DNA from: Fluviicola sp.
GTDB taxonomy: Bacteria; Bacteroidota; Bacteroidia; Flavobacteriales_D; Crocinitomicaceae
Assembly (NCBI GenBank): GCA_029866325.1
Contig: JARWZO010000005.1
Span: forward strand, 151,049-215,048
Direction: 5' to 3'
Length of the DNA: 64,000 nucleotides
The notes below the pieces were generated by a model. The model saw nothing but the letters and a program-made list of their open reading frames with translations, did no database searches and was not told the DNA's origin. The translations under genes were made by a program, and so were the position numbers. Below, piece by piece: positions 1 to 8,901 of this stretch (position 1 is the first letter of the stretch; each line of letters opens with the position of its first letter).

Positions 1-2
1 TG

Positions 3-149
3 ATAATTGGGGGCAGGTTTAATCCGTTTTTGCTGATTCCGATCGGGATGTTTTTATTTGGGTATCTGTTAACTCTTGGTGCATTTAAGTACGAAAGCGC
101 GCGCACGAAAGAAGATTTGAAACAAATTTTTGAGGCAACGATTGAATAA
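3..149 (+). CDS. C-terminal end of an unknown membrane protein (5' partial)
   Basis: An open frame runs in from the left edge and stops at TAA after 48 residues. The visible part begins with a glycine-rich turn (IIGGRFNPF), then one hydrophobic stretch of about 20 residues (LLIPIGMFLFGYLLTLGAF), then a charged tail (KYESARTKEDLKQIFEATIE). This is what the last transmembrane helix and cytoplasmic tail of a membrane protein would look like. No family can be named from this fragment, and the start lies outside the window. Confidence 0.6.
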   Translation: MIGGRFNPFLLIPIGMFLFGYLLTLGAFKYESARTKEDLKQIFEATIE

Positions 150-275
150 TGCTTGATTTTTGATGTTGGACTAGATTTTCCTTAAAAAGGAAATTTATCC
201 AACAGTACGTAAGTCAAGTTAATGTTTCGAAGAGAGGTTTTACTTTTTAGAAGAAGCCAATCAAAAATCAAGCAT
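149..275. repeat. Intergenic inverted repeat between convergent genes
   Basis: A perfect 16-bp inverted repeat (149-164 with 260-275, ATGCTTGATTTTTGAT and its complement) encloses about 95 bp. Within it is a smaller hairpin, TTTCCTT/AAGGAAA (177-183 with 187-193). It lies between the end of the truncated membrane protein and the end of the convergent PGI/PMI gene, so it may serve as a bidirectional terminator. It is one of several such intergenic elements in the window. Confidence 0.6.
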
Positions 276-313
276 CCAACACCGCGTCCGCCTCTGGTGC
301 GATCAAAAATCTC

Positions 314-1297
314 CTAGAGTTTTGAAAGTTCATCCTTCAAGTAATCAATCACACGAATTTCCATCGGGTCACCGTGTTTCAAATCGGAAAGATAAAGCGA
401 AGCCCAATCTACGAGGTGAATGAGGTATAAGCTACGTTCAATTTGGTTAGAACCTTTGGCATGCGAAATATGAATCTGCTTTGTTTTAGCGCTTACCAAT
501 TCAACCGAGATATCAAAACGACGTTGGTTTCTTGGCGTTAAATCTCCTGTTTGTAAAAACAAAGCCGCAAAACGATCATCTCCGCCGCCCCAGCCAACAA
601 GTTCGTTGTGGTTCATTTCCGGAATCACGTGCTGCCAGCACAGTTCTTTTGAGTTTTCGTTGAATTGTTGTTTTGCACGCACCGCCACCGCTTCGTAGTT
701 TGCTCCGGCATAAATCGCGGGAACTTTACCCTGAAGAAAAGCAGCGATTTTTTTCGCTTCGGTATGAATGGCGTCCAATTCGGAAAGAATCAATTTTCTG
801 CCCGACTCAATTTCCGTCATCCGATCAGCAGAAGCCAATCCCAACTGAACGAAAATTGCGGTTAATTGCACAATTGAAAATCCTACGGCTGTTCGTGGCG
901 GATTTCCACCCGGAACCACAATACAATCGTAGTTGTGAGCGGCGCAAAATTCTTGAATTTGTCCTCCGGAGCAAATGGCCACAATGTGCGCTCCACGCTC
1001 GTGCGCTTCTTCCACTGCAATCAAAGTCTCTTCGGTATTGCCTGAATAAGACGAACCGATCACCAAGGTTTGCGGACCTACAAAAGCGGGTAAATGATAA
1101 TCTTGAAACGAGAATACCGGAACCGGACATTCTGCCTGAATCCATTGACCAACCAATTTTCCGCCTATTCCGGAGCCGCCCATTCCACAAATCACCACAT
1201 TTTCGATGCGTTGTTTGGAAGGTTGCAATTTAATGTTCGCTGCGATGTTGAGCGCATCCGTAATATTCTGCGGGAAAGCAGTTATCAGTTTCTCCAT
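314..1297 (-). CDS. Bifunctional phosphoglucose/phosphomannose isomerase
   Basis: This is a SIS-domain sugar-phosphate isomerase of the archaeal/bacterial bifunctional PGI/PMI type, which interconverts glucose-6-phosphate or mannose-6-phosphate with fructose-6-phosphate in the cytosol. Visible signatures are the glycine loop VVICGMGGSGIGGKL near the N-terminus, the phosphate-binding SSYSGNTEETL stretch, PPRTAVG, and the C-terminal-half motif PEMNHNELVGW with catalytic Glu/His candidates. The ATG at 1297 (MEKLITAFP) is preferred, giving 327 residues. A longer start at 1333 exists, but the 12 extra codons contain a promoter-like TATATTTA and lie upstream of where relatives begin. It converges on the truncated gene to the left and is divergent from the thioesterase. 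Confidence 0.93.
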   Translation of the reverse strand: MEKLITAFPQNITDALNIAANIKLQPSKQRIENVVICGMGGSGIGGKLVGQWIQAECPVPVFSFQDYHLPAFVGPQTLVIGSSYSGNTEETLIAVEEAHERGAHIVAICSGGQIQEFCAAHNYDCIVVPGGNPPRTAVGFSIVQLTAIFVQLGLASADRMTEIESGRKLILSELDAIHTEAKKIAAFLQGKVPAIYAGANYEAVAVRAKQQFNENSKELCWQHVIPEMNHNELVGWGGGDDRFAALFLQTGDLTPRNQRRFDISVELVSAKTKQIHISHAKGSNQIERSLYLIHLVDWASLYLSDLKHGDPMEIRVIDYLKDELSKL

Positions 1298-1427
1298 GAC
1301 GTCAATTGATTCGGTAAATATAGCTATTACCATTTATTGTGGAAGTTGTCGCAATGTAAATTATACCCAACTCACGTTAAATTCTCCTATTTTTCACCGA
1401 CTCACCCACGATCCCGTAAATAAGCAG

Positions 1428-1435
1428 TAATTTTG
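1428..1435 (+). promoter_or_regulatory. Bacteroidetes -7 box for the thioesterase gene
   Basis: TAATTTTG fits the TAnnTTTG -7 consensus of Bacteroidetes housekeeping promoters and lies 16 bp before the ATG at 1452. This predicts a leader of roughly 10 nucleotides. No clear -33 TTTG is seen. Confidence 0.55.
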
Positions 1436-1451
1436 AACCAAATTTCATTCC

Positions 1452-1964
1452 ATGAAAGCAAGAAAAGCATCTGAAACACTTGCTATTACTACTAAAGTTG
1501 TACTTCCAAACGATACGAACACCTTGGGCAACCTGTTTGGTGGACAGTTATTGGCTTGGATGGACGTGATTGCCAGTGTTTCGGCACATCGACACAGCAG
1601 AAGAGTAGTGGTAACGGCTTCGGTAAACAACGTTTCGTTTAATTCACCGATCTTCCATGCGTCTATTGTGACGTTGGAGGCAAAAGTTTCACGTGCGTTT
1701 AACTCGTCTATGGAGGTATTCGTGGATGTGTTTGTTGAAGATCACGTTACCGGAAACCGCTCCAAATCAAACGAAGCAATCTATACGTTCGTGGCTGTAG
1801 ATCAAAATGGCGGACCGATCCAAGTTCCCGAACTGATCCCTGAAACCGACGAAGAAAAAGAACGCTATGAAAGTGCGCTGCGCAGAAAACAATTGTCGTT
1901 GATCTTGGCCGGAAAAATGAAACCTTCGGACGCGACGGAGTTGAAGGCGCTCTTCATGGATTAA
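1452..1964 (+). CDS. Acyl-CoA thioesterase, hotdog fold (YciA/BACH-like)
   Basis: This protein of 170 residues hydrolyses acyl-CoA thioesters in the cytosol. The hotdog signature NTLGNLFGGQLLAWMD (residues about 20-35) carries the conserved Asn and the Gly-Gly-x-Leu-Leu helix start with the catalytic Asp, followed by VNNVSFNSPI in the second strand pair. Length and motifs match the single-hotdog YciA-type acyl-CoA hydrolases. The chain-length preference cannot be read from the sequence. It is a single gene between a divergent PGI/PMI gene and a convergent kelch-like gene. Confidence 0.9.
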   Translation: MKARKASETLAITTKVVLPNDTNTLGNLFGGQLLAWMDVIASVSAHRHSRRVVVTASVNNVSFNSPIFHASIVTLEAKVSRAFNSSMEVFVDVFVEDHVTGNRSKSNEAIYTFVAVDQNGGPIQVPELIPETDEEKERYESALRRKQLSLILAGKMKPSDATELKALFMD

Positions 1965-1984
1965 TTGAGTTTGATAAGTTTTTA

Positions 1985-2043
1985 AGTTTATCAGTTTTGT
2001 GAGTTTGGTTATTAACTTATTAAACTCACAAAACTGATAAACT
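1985..2043. terminator. Perfect 22-bp intergenic hairpin, bidirectional terminator candidate
   Basis: Positions 1985-2006 and 2022-2043 are perfect complements over 22 bp with a 15-nt AT-rich loop. It lies between the thioesterase stop (1964) and the stop of the convergent kelch-like gene (2051). Upstream (1967-1984) the arm phrases recur in degenerate form (gagtttgataagttttta), so the element is built from one repeated vocabulary. Confidence 0.7.
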
Positions 2044-2050
2044 CGACAAC

Positions 2051-3634
2051 TTATTCTTCCGGAATCAAAAAATACAATTCATTCGGCGCCTGATTCTCAA
2101 CCGTGACTTTAATGCGGCAAAATCCGGGTTTTTTCGGTAAGAAAACAGGATAAATCTGTTGACCCGAAGGAGCATTGATCACCGCTTTGTGTTTCACTTT
2201 CCCTTTTCTGTTTGTCCACTCAATGGCTACGCTGGCGGGTTTTTCCAACGTGAATTGCACCTGATATCGCGGCTCGGTAGCATGACGTATAGCACGCAGG
2301 TGAATGGGATTGGTACTAGCGGTATTCTCGCGCTGAGTGCCTGGATTCTTCACCAAATAAACATCAAACATTCCGCTGAAAGCCGCACTTTCTTCTTCGT
2401 CGTTGATCCAGAATATATTGCGACCCGTGCTGGCAATTCCACCTACAATCGTACCCAACAGCAAACTGTCGTCTCCGGCGTTAAAAATAGCTACTCCGTT
2501 AGCCGTTCGGGGCAATTCGGTAGCGGGAATAAACTCCGATCCGGCGCCGAGCAAAGCGGGCATTTCTGCCGAAAACTTGTACTCCTTCATACTCCAATCG
2601 GGTTGGCGGGTCACCCGCGAAATAGTGCGCACAAACGGAACGCCATTGTCTTGTACCAAAATCCCTAAACTGTCGTAATACTGTGCTATTCCACCGAATA
2701 ACAAGGTGTGCATTTCGCCGGTTTTCGCGTCGTACAAACTCACATCAGCACAATGGTAATGGTTGTAATACTGCCGAAATCCGGGTTGTTCGGTCATCCC
2801 GTTTTCATCAATGTTGATCGCGGTTTGATACGGTAAATCCACCCCATATTGAAACACCCCCGAAAAAGCGGTTAAACTCGATTTTCCGGAAGGTAGGTGA
2901 TTGAGCACCACATTAAAATCCCGACGGTGCATGTTCACCGAATCGGTAAAAGCGGGCAACCACGAAGGAACTCCGGCTTCATCGAGTGTAAACCGACGAA
3001 CGCTGTTGGTATACGTTTGCACAAAAGTAGGTCGGTCGGCCGGATTGTATCTTCCGTCAAAACGATGACCGCCAACTACGTAAAAAACACCATTCAGTTG
3101 GAGCAATTGTCCGCCCGTAACCGCCGCCAACGAATCGGTGACCTGATGAAACAACGAAGCATCCAATTGATTGGCCTGCACCGCTTTGATCAACGCCGGA
3201 AGCTTTACAGTAGTTACAAATGGATAGGTTTGGTGATCGGCAGCCAATTCACCGATGCCGTAACCGCCCACCAAGACCAATTGATCACCGTTTTGCGTGA
3301 AACAGATATTTGTTCCTTTGAGTTGATCGCGCAGGTTTACCGGCAATTGATCTGCGGGCGATTTCCACAATTCACCGCTTTTCGGGTCGATGACAATGAT
3401 GTGATTGTTGTGCCCAATAGAATCAAACGCAGCGAACGGTTGGCGTCTATGCAAGCCGTCTAATCGTCCGCCGATTAGCACCCATTTCCCTTCCGATTGC
3501 CCAAACGCAAACGATTGAATGCCCATCATTTCGGGAACCTGTTTGGGTTTCAGGTAAACTGAATAATCGTTAATGGTCTGTGCATTTACACTTCCGAAAA
3601 CAAGCAGGAGTAGTACGAAAAGTCCGTTTTTCAT
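2051..3634 (-). CDS. Exported kelch-like beta-propeller protein, function unknown
   Basis: The 527-residue product has a clear Sec signal peptide (MKNGLFVLLLLVFGSVNAQ, cleavage after NAQ). The body shows spaced kelch-type blade motifs with double glycines: VLIGGRLDG, LVLVGGYGIG, FYVVGGHRFDG, LLFGGIAQYYD and GTIVGGIAS. This predicts a six- or seven-bladed beta-propeller in the periplasm or outside the cell. A C-terminal domain of about 90 residues (IHLRAIRH to the end) looks beta-rich but lacks the T9SS LYPNP-type motif, so secretion by T9SS is not supported. The family is known only as kelch-repeat proteins of unknown function. Confidence 0.8.
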   Translation of the reverse strand: MKNGLFVLLLLVFGSVNAQTINDYSVYLKPKQVPEMMGIQSFAFGQSEGKWVLIGGRLDGLHRRQPFAAFDSIGHNNHIIVIDPKSGELWKSPADQLPVNLRDQLKGTNICFTQNGDQLVLVGGYGIGELAADHQTYPFVTTVKLPALIKAVQANQLDASLFHQVTDSLAAVTGGQLLQLNGVFYVVGGHRFDGRYNPADRPTFVQTYTNSVRRFTLDEAGVPSWLPAFTDSVNMHRRDFNVVLNHLPSGKSSLTAFSGVFQYGVDLPYQTAINIDENGMTEQPGFRQYYNHYHCADVSLYDAKTGEMHTLLFGGIAQYYDSLGILVQDNGVPFVRTISRVTRQPDWSMKEYKFSAEMPALLGAGSEFIPATELPRTANGVAIFNAGDDSLLLGTIVGGIASTGRNIFWINDEEESAAFSGMFDVYLVKNPGTQRENTASTNPIHLRAIRHATEPRYQVQFTLEKPASVAIEWTNRKGKVKHKAVINAPSGQQIYPVFLPKKPGFCRIKVTVENQAPNELYFLIPEE

Positions 3635-3655
3635 GGGGCAAAAGTACGGAATTTG

Positions 3656-3829
3656 TTTCCCACAAATGCATAGATTTATTCCTCATCCGCCTTCGGCAGC
3701 TAAGGTATAGCTATACAAGGTCTCCCACAGATGCACAGATTTTAGCTCGGCTAACGCCCTCGCACTGTTTATTATATTACGTAATATGCGCTGCCGTTAG
3801 GAGCGCAAAAAATCTGTGCATCTGTGGGA
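3656..3829. repeat. Intergenic inverted repeat of the 'cacagatgcacagattt' type
   Basis: A 21-bp arm (3723-3743) is exactly complementary to 3809-3829, and a degenerate third copy stands at 3656-3678. Between the arms are short GC-rich palindromic pieces around ccgccttcggc. I know similar 'cacagatg..cagattt' intergenic repeats from other Bacteroidetes genomes. It lies between the large T9SS cargo gene and the kelch-like gene, both on the minus strand. Confidence 0.65.
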
Positions 3830-3861
3830 AAAGAAAGCACACGCCGCAGGCGGAAGTAGCA

Positions 3862-3896
3862 AACAAAAAACCTCCGCAGAACGAATTCCACGGAGG
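3862..3896 (-). terminator. Rho-independent terminator of the large T9SS cargo gene
   Basis: Read on the minus strand, CCTCCG (3896-3891) pairs with CGGAGG (3876-3871) around a 14-nt loop, followed directly by TTTTTT (3870-3865). It starts 28 bp beyond the stop codon at 3925. Confidence 0.85.
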
Positions 3897-3924
3897 CTTG
3901 CACTATGTAGTATTCAGCTATGAA

Positions 3925-6900
3925 TCAGTTTGTCTTTTCGATGCGGAAAACTTGTGTTTCGTTTCCTTGTTGCACACGAATCAAGTAAGTTCCTGCGGCT
4001 ACCGAACTCAAATCAATGCTCGTTTCTGTTGCAGAAAGTAAGAGTTGACCTGCGGTATTCATCACTTCAACCTGCATTGGTTCGTTGCTTGTTGATTGAA
4101 CCGTTAACAAACCGGTTGTAGGATTCGGGAACAACACAAGAGCTATCGTTTGCTCGTTCAAACCAAGACATGGATCAAATGTTACACTGATCGCATCTGT
4201 TCCTTCGCAACCGTTTTGGTCAGTTACCGTTACGCTGTACGTTCCTGTAACCTGCGCATTGGTAGTAGCTGTTGTGGCGTTGTTGTTCCATTGGTAGCTT
4301 GCAAAACCTGCACCCGCGTTCAAGGTAATCGGTCCGTAATTGGCACATGTAATCGTGTCTTCACCCAAGTCTACTGTTGGCAAAGCGTTTACTGTTACCT
4401 GAACTACATCCGTATCGGTACAACCGTTTGCAGTTGTTCCTGTAACAGTGTATGATTGTGAAGCTGCGGCAGTGAATCCAACGCCGTTGGTAACACCATT
4501 ATTCCATTGAATGGTAGGAGCACCGTTGGCAGTCAAGACAACCGTTTCACCCAAACAAACCACCTGATCTGCACCACCGTTTACTGTAGGTGTAGGATTT
4601 ACCGTAATCGATAGCTGATCGCTGTTTGAACAACCGTTGGCATCTGTTCCGGTTACGTTCAATGAAGCAGTTGCAACAGGAATGAAACCTGCACCATTAG
4701 CAGTTCCATTACTCCAGATATAGGTTTGTGCACCGCTGGCGTTTAAGGTTACCGTTTCACCTTCACACACCGTTTGGTCTGTTCCAGCATTCACGATTGG
4801 CAACGCATTGACTGTTACCTGAACCACATCTGTATTCGTACAACCGTTGTTGTCTGTTCCTGTAACCGTATACGTTCCTGAAGTCAATGGAATGAAAGGA
4901 GTACCATTAGCAGCGTTTGTCCATGAGTAGGTTTGTGCTCCTGATCCGCTTAAAGTAATCGCTGATCCGATACATACTGTTTGGTCAGCACCACCAGCTA
5001 CGTTTGGAAGCGCAACAACTGTCAATGCCATTTGGTCGGTATTGATACAACCGTTTGCACCTGTTCCTGTTACTGTGTAAGTTTGGTTGGCCACAGGAGT
5101 AAAGGCTACATCATCCGTAACGCCGTTGTTCCATGTAAATGAAACGGCACCACTACCCGAAAGAGTCGTTGAAGATCCTGTACAAACAATTTGATCTGCT
5201 CCTGCACTTACTGTAGGAAGAGGTCTCACCGTTACCAATACCTGATCGGTATTTGTACAACCGTTAGCATCCGTTCCCGTTACTGTATAGGTTAATGTTG
5301 ATACAGGTGTAAAAGCAGCGCTGTTGGTAACACCGTTATTCCACGTGTAGGCTTGTGCTCCCAATCCGGAAAGGGTAACAGACGTTCCCGCGCAAATGGA
5401 TTGATCAGCACCTGCACCTACAGTAGGAAGTGGATTTAGTGTGATGGCTGTTTCTAAGGTTGTATCGGCGCAACTCAAAGCCGTATTCGAAACATATACT
5501 TTGTAGTCTCCCGCAAGATTGGCAGTAATGCTGTTACCGGTTTGTCCTGCAAGAGGGGCATTGTTATAGTACCACTGAACGGTTGAACTTGCGTTCCCCG
5601 GAATGGAAAGTGTTGTGGAAGTTCCTGCACAAATAGAATCATCTAAGGCTGTAATAGTTGCTCCGGCCAATTCAACACATGTGTTTACCTGGAACACCGA
5701 TAGCGTAGAACTTACTTCGTTAGCAAGAATCACTAAGGCATTGTTGTTTGGCGACGCTTCTTTTGAAATGTAGATGATTCCTTCAGCACCACGGTCAGGA
5801 CCGTTACTTGCTAAGAAACGGTTGTTGTAGTAACCTACATACACAGGTGTTGCAGGATTATCGATATTGAAAGTCATTACACCACCAACGCGTTCCAATG
5901 AAACAAACAGGTAGTGGCTTCCGTTGATGTAAGCAGTAGCGACACCTTCCGGCTCAGGACCTTTGTCATCACTTCTGTTTTTAGAAGCAGCAACACCTGA
6001 CGCGTTACTTGCATTGAACAAGCCTGGAATTGAAGGGTGTGTAGCAGTAATTTGCTCAATTAAGTCTTTTGAATCATAAACCAAAGCTCCGGTAGCAGCA
6101 TTCCAAATAGAGAAAGAGCGTGATCCAAGAACATGAATCTCGTCTTTGTCACCATCATTGTCCGTATCACCGGTAGCCTGAACCGCGTTCAAACGACCCA
6201 GAAACTGATTGCTTTTCAAGATATTTTGATCAGGGAAAGCAGTTGCGTCTAATGAAGTTGCAGAGATACGAGCGACATCCGTAAGAGCAGTATATTCGCG
6301 GGCATCACCTTCGTTGGCAGAGAAAATGTATTCTTGACCGCTAATTGTTGCATGTGCGATGGCATCCGGCATGAATGCGCCTTTTACCGGAATAGAACCG
6401 ATTAGAATACCTGATGTTTGATCTGATGCATCCAATCCGTTGTTGTTATTCGAGTAATCCATCAATCCCAATGGACGAATGGCTGTTACGGTTGCAGTAT
6501 TAAGGTTTACTACCGCCATTGCATTGTTTTCTTGCAATGAAACATAAGCCGTTTGGTTGTCATCGCCAATGGTAATGTATTCCGGCTCAAAATCTTGTGC
6601 TGCTGAACTTCCAGGTCCGAAAATGCGGATTCCCTGAGCACGCAATGCAGCTTCCTGTCCGTTGTAAGCTGTAAAGCCGGCGATGGCTACATTGGCATTT
6701 GTTAATGCTGCAATTCCGGGTGTTAAGTCTACAATGGCAATTGAACCTTCCGGATCAACCGTATAATCAGATTTTGGCTGACCCTCACAAGCTACTACTA
6801 TTTTCGTGTGATTATTATTGTAGGTAATCATGTCGGGCATTGCACCAACTGTTACCTGATTGATAAACACACCATTCGAGTTAAAGAACACAACCGATCC

Positions 6901-8274
6901 ATTGTTTTCAGGAATTGTGTTTTCAATAGCTACGGCAACTACACCATTGTACACGGTGAGGGAGTTGATGTTTCCGTAAGGAGTCATCGGGATTGAACTA
7001 AGCAATACCGGCGCGCTTGGGTTGGCAAAATTAACGATATCCAATTTCGCTCCGATAGAGTTGGCAATGTATAAACGAAAAGTAGTAGAATCGTAGGCTA
7101 CGATTTCCGCCGAGTTAGCCGGTTCAGATCCATTACTAAAGCTAGTAAGAAGGCTCATACTCAATTCGTTGGTCGGTGTTGGATTTTGGTAGTCGTTATC
7201 CGTTAAATAGATAATCTGGAAGCTGTTTCCAACGATTCCGGCGTTTACCGTTCCAACCAGTTTCACGATGATACGCTCGGTACGTTCAGCAAGTAGATCG
7301 TCTGTTAAGTTAATGGTGAACGGAAAGGTTCCGTTGGTGTTGGCAGGAATTGTCAATGTATCATTTGTCCAAGAGAAATCGCTGCCTTGTGTGGCGTTGG
7401 TATACGTTGAAAGTCCGAAAACTACTTTGGCAGGACTGGCATTTGCGTTGGCAAAAGTCACGTTTACGGTAGCTGTTCCGGCTGTTTCACTCACGGTTTG
7501 TGTTACTGCTGAAATAGCTGCAGATCCCGGAGGATTTACTGTACCTAAAGTAATAGCAGTTGCATTATCGTTTACGGCAGTTTGTGTACTCCAGGCACGT
7601 TGCCCGAACCAAAGGTTGGTGGCAGTATTAAAAAAACCGGTTCCTCTAATAGATATATCCGATGAGGCATCACCCGCAAAGAAAGAAGTTGTTTGCAATT
7701 TTCCACCGGTATAGCGATCATTGACAGGCAATTGATAACCGTCTGCACCCGCATTGACCAATGCTGTACCAATTCCGGTTCCAAAGAACAATGCATCAAC
7801 AGGAACAGTGCTATTGGTTACACTTCCAATGGCAACATTAAAGACAGCGACACCGTCTGCGTTGGCACCCCCGTTTCCGAAGACCCCTGCTGAGGAAGCA
7901 GTTCCAAAACCGTCACCCGGAGTGGTTGCTACGTTAATGGTGCGCAGTTTTGTTCCGGTAGGAAGCATCGTTGAACCACCGACATAAACAACGTCACCGG
8001 CGTTTACCGTTCCTGTGGTAATGTTAAATCCGTAACTTAATGCTCCTCCGGCAATCCATCCGTTGGTAGTAGCAGTTCCATTGTTACAAACAACAACAGA
8101 ATAAGGTGTTACAGAAAAATCGATTGATTGGGTGGCTACCAATTCTACCCATTCGAACGCGTTGTCGGTGCCCGCTGGGTTGGCTAACAATTCGCTAATA
8201 ACCAACCCCGGATTTTGGGAGAAGGAAGCGAATGCTTGAAATACAAATGCTATAAGGATGTAGCTTTTTTTCAT
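3925..8274 (-). CDS. Giant modular T9SS-secreted protein (lamin-tail-like, Calx-beta-like, choice-of-anchor I-like, Ig-like repeats)
   Basis: A 1449-residue exported protein with a signal peptide (residues 1-19). In order: a lamin-tail-like domain (VISELLANPAGTDNAFEWVEL, about 24-200); a Calx-beta-like domain (about 255-360, VSETAGTATVNVTF to LAERTERIIVKL); a long choice-of-anchor-I/esterase-like beta-propeller region (about 370-900) with DFEPEYITIGDD, SANEGDAREY and GPEPEGVA; seven Ig/PKD-like repeats (about 905-1370), five of them near 70 residues with the pattern GADQ.vC.G...TLSG.GA..Y.W; and a C-terminal T9SS type A sorting domain (LFPNPTTGLLTVQS). It probably acts at the cell surface or outside. 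The propeller type resembles alkaline-phosphatase-like family proteins, but enzymatic activity is not evident. Confidence 0.88.
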   Translation of the reverse strand: MKKSYILIAFVFQAFASFSQNPGLVISELLANPAGTDNAFEWVELVATQSIDFSVTPYSVVVCNNGTATTNGWIAGGALSYGFNITTGTVNAGDVVYVGGSTMLPTGTKLRTINVATTPGDGFGTASSAGVFGNGGANADGVAVFNVAIGSVTNSTVPVDALFFGTGIGTALVNAGADGYQLPVNDRYTGGKLQTTSFFAGDASSDISIRGTGFFNTATNLWFGQRAWSTQTAVNDNATAITLGTVNPPGSAAISAVTQTVSETAGTATVNVTFANANASPAKVVFGLSTYTNATQGSDFSWTNDTLTIPANTNGTFPFTINLTDDLLAERTERIIVKLVGTVNAGIVGNSFQIIYLTDNDYQNPTPTNELSMSLLTSFSNGSEPANSAEIVAYDSTTFRLYIANSIGAKLDIVNFANPSAPVLLSSIPMTPYGNINSLTVYNGVVAVAIENTIPENNGSVVFFNSNGVFINQVTVGAMPDMITYNNNHTKIVVACEGQPKSDYTVDPEGSIAIVDLTPGIAALTNANVAIAGFTAYNGQEAALRAQGIRIFGPGSSAAQDFEPEYITIGDDNQTAYVSLQENNAMAVVNLNTATVTAIRPLGLMDYSNNNNGLDASDQTSGILIGSIPVKGAFMPDAIAHATISGQEYIFSANEGDAREYTALTDVARISATSLDATAFPDQNILKSNQFLGRLNAVQATGDTDNDGDKDEIHVLGSRSFSIWNAATGALVYDSKDLIEQITATHPSIPGLFNASNASGVAASKNRSDDKGPEPEGVATAYINGSHYLFVSLERVGGVMTFNIDNPATPVYVGYYNNRFLASNGPDRGAEGIIYISKEASPNNNALVILANEVSSTLSVFQVNTCVELAGATITALDDSICAGTSTTLSIPGNASSTVQWYYNNAPLAGQTGNSITANLAGDYKVYVSNTALSCADTTLETAITLNPLPTVGAGADQSICAGTSVTLSGLGAQAYTWNNGVTNSAAFTPVSTLTYTVTGTDANGCTNTDQVLVTVRPLPTVSAGADQIVCTGSSTTLSGSGAVSFTWNNGVTDDVAFTPVANQTYTVTGTGANGCINTDQMALTVVALPNVAGGADQTVCIGSAITLSGSGAQTYSWTNAANGTPFIPLTSGTYTVTGTDNNGCTNTDVVQVTVNALPIVNAGTDQTVCEGETVTLNASGAQTYIWSNGTANGAGFIPVATASLNVTGTDANGCSNSDQLSITVNPTPTVNGGADQVVCLGETVVLTANGAPTIQWNNGVTNGVGFTAAASQSYTVTGTTANGCTDTDVVQVTVNALPTVDLGEDTITCANYGPITLNAGAGFASYQWNNNATTATTNAQVTGTYSVTVTDQNGCEGTDAISVTFDPCLGLNEQTIALVLFPNPTTGLLTVQSTSNEPMQVEVMNTAGQLLLSATETSIDLSSVAAGTYLIRVQQGNETQVFRIEKTN

Positions 8275-8679
8275 GAGTTAAGAACTTTGGTGCAAAGGTC
8301 TCCTCATCACGTAAACGCTGATTCAGTTTAGTATCAAACAATCATGATTGTTTTGTTGCAGTAAGATTACGGTAATTGGATTTTGTTAATGATTTGGCAA
8401 GATGAGTTTAATGAAACTTCACAAAGGGGTAATCTTAGCGCCTTATCTGCCTTCGTCTGCTAGTTGGTTTCCGTGCTTTCGTTCGCCTCACTGCTTTGGC
8501 AAGTTTCCGTTGCTCTCCACCTCACCAAAGCAGGGCTTCCACTCAGCCCGCTTCACCAAGCTATTCGCCTTCGTCGGGCGTGGGGTTTTCCTTCTATGAA
8601 CAAGGATCGAGATTCAATCAATGATCAGTAAATCGTAAGAAAAAATAATCTTCTCTGGAAACCTCAAGCTGCGGACATC
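8275..8679. other. Gene-free block, probable repeat element, no credible ORF
   Basis: Directly upstream of the T9SS cargo gene, 8275-8400 is AT-rich and probably contains its promoter, but no clean TAnnTTTG was found on the minus strand. From about 8400 to 8600 the composition changes to C/T-rich on the plus strand (gccttcgtctgc, ccgtgctttcgttcgcctcac, cgccttcgtcgggcg), with an internal CTGCTTTGG/CCAAAGCAG inverted pair. This texture resembles intergenic repeat elements of Bacteroidetes rather than coding DNA. Confidence 0.45.
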
Positions 8680-8797
8680 GTGGCATCCTGAAAATAGGTG
8701 CAGATTATTCAGTAGCCCGCTTTTAAGCGGAAACAGCTACGAATAGTCTGTCACCAGTCCCAACCCCTTCGGTCGGGAATTTTGGGGAGGATGCCAC
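8680..8797. repeat. Nested multi-stem structured element
   Basis: A perfect 10-bp outer stem GTGGCATCCT/AGGATGCCAC (8680-8689 with 8788-8797) encloses a second stem, GGTGCAGATTATTC with GAATAGTCTGTCACC (8697-8710 with 8741-8755), which encloses GTAG/CTAC and an inner CCGCTTTTAAGCGG hairpin. A CCCC..GGGG arm follows (8764-8787). The nesting gives a branched, multi-arm fold. It could be a structured RNA or a REP/BIME-like mobile repeat. It does not match any RNA class I can name. Confidence 0.6.
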
Positions 8798-8818
8798 TAG
8801 ATTTTTTGTTTCTACCTC

Positions 8819-8869
8819 GTGTTGCTAGCATTGTAATGCTAACACTCGTCTTCACCAGCCGCGGCTGGT
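8819..8869. repeat. Hairpin plus 16-bp perfect palindrome
   Basis: GTGTTGCTAGCATT (8819-8832) pairs with AATGCTAACAC (8835-8845) leaving a 3-nt bulge and a 2-nt loop. Nine bases later ACCAGCCGCGGCTGGT (8854-8869) is a perfect 16-bp palindrome. Both lie between the nested element and the ispD stop codon at 8902 and may be one end of the same repeat unit. Confidence 0.6.
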
Positions 8870-8901
8870 TCTTGGATCATGCCAAAAGAAAGAGATAGCC
8901 A

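Noticed and set aside
673..1233. Plus-strand open frame of 186 codons opposite PGI/PMI
   Set aside because: It lies entirely antisense to a gene with clear family motifs and its own translation (Arg/Ser/Pro-rich) has no recognisable features.
8402..8599. 65-codon plus-strand frame in the gene-free block before ispD
   Set aside because: The region has repeat-like composition with inverted pairs, and the translation (Pro/Ser/Phe/Cys-rich) is not protein-like.
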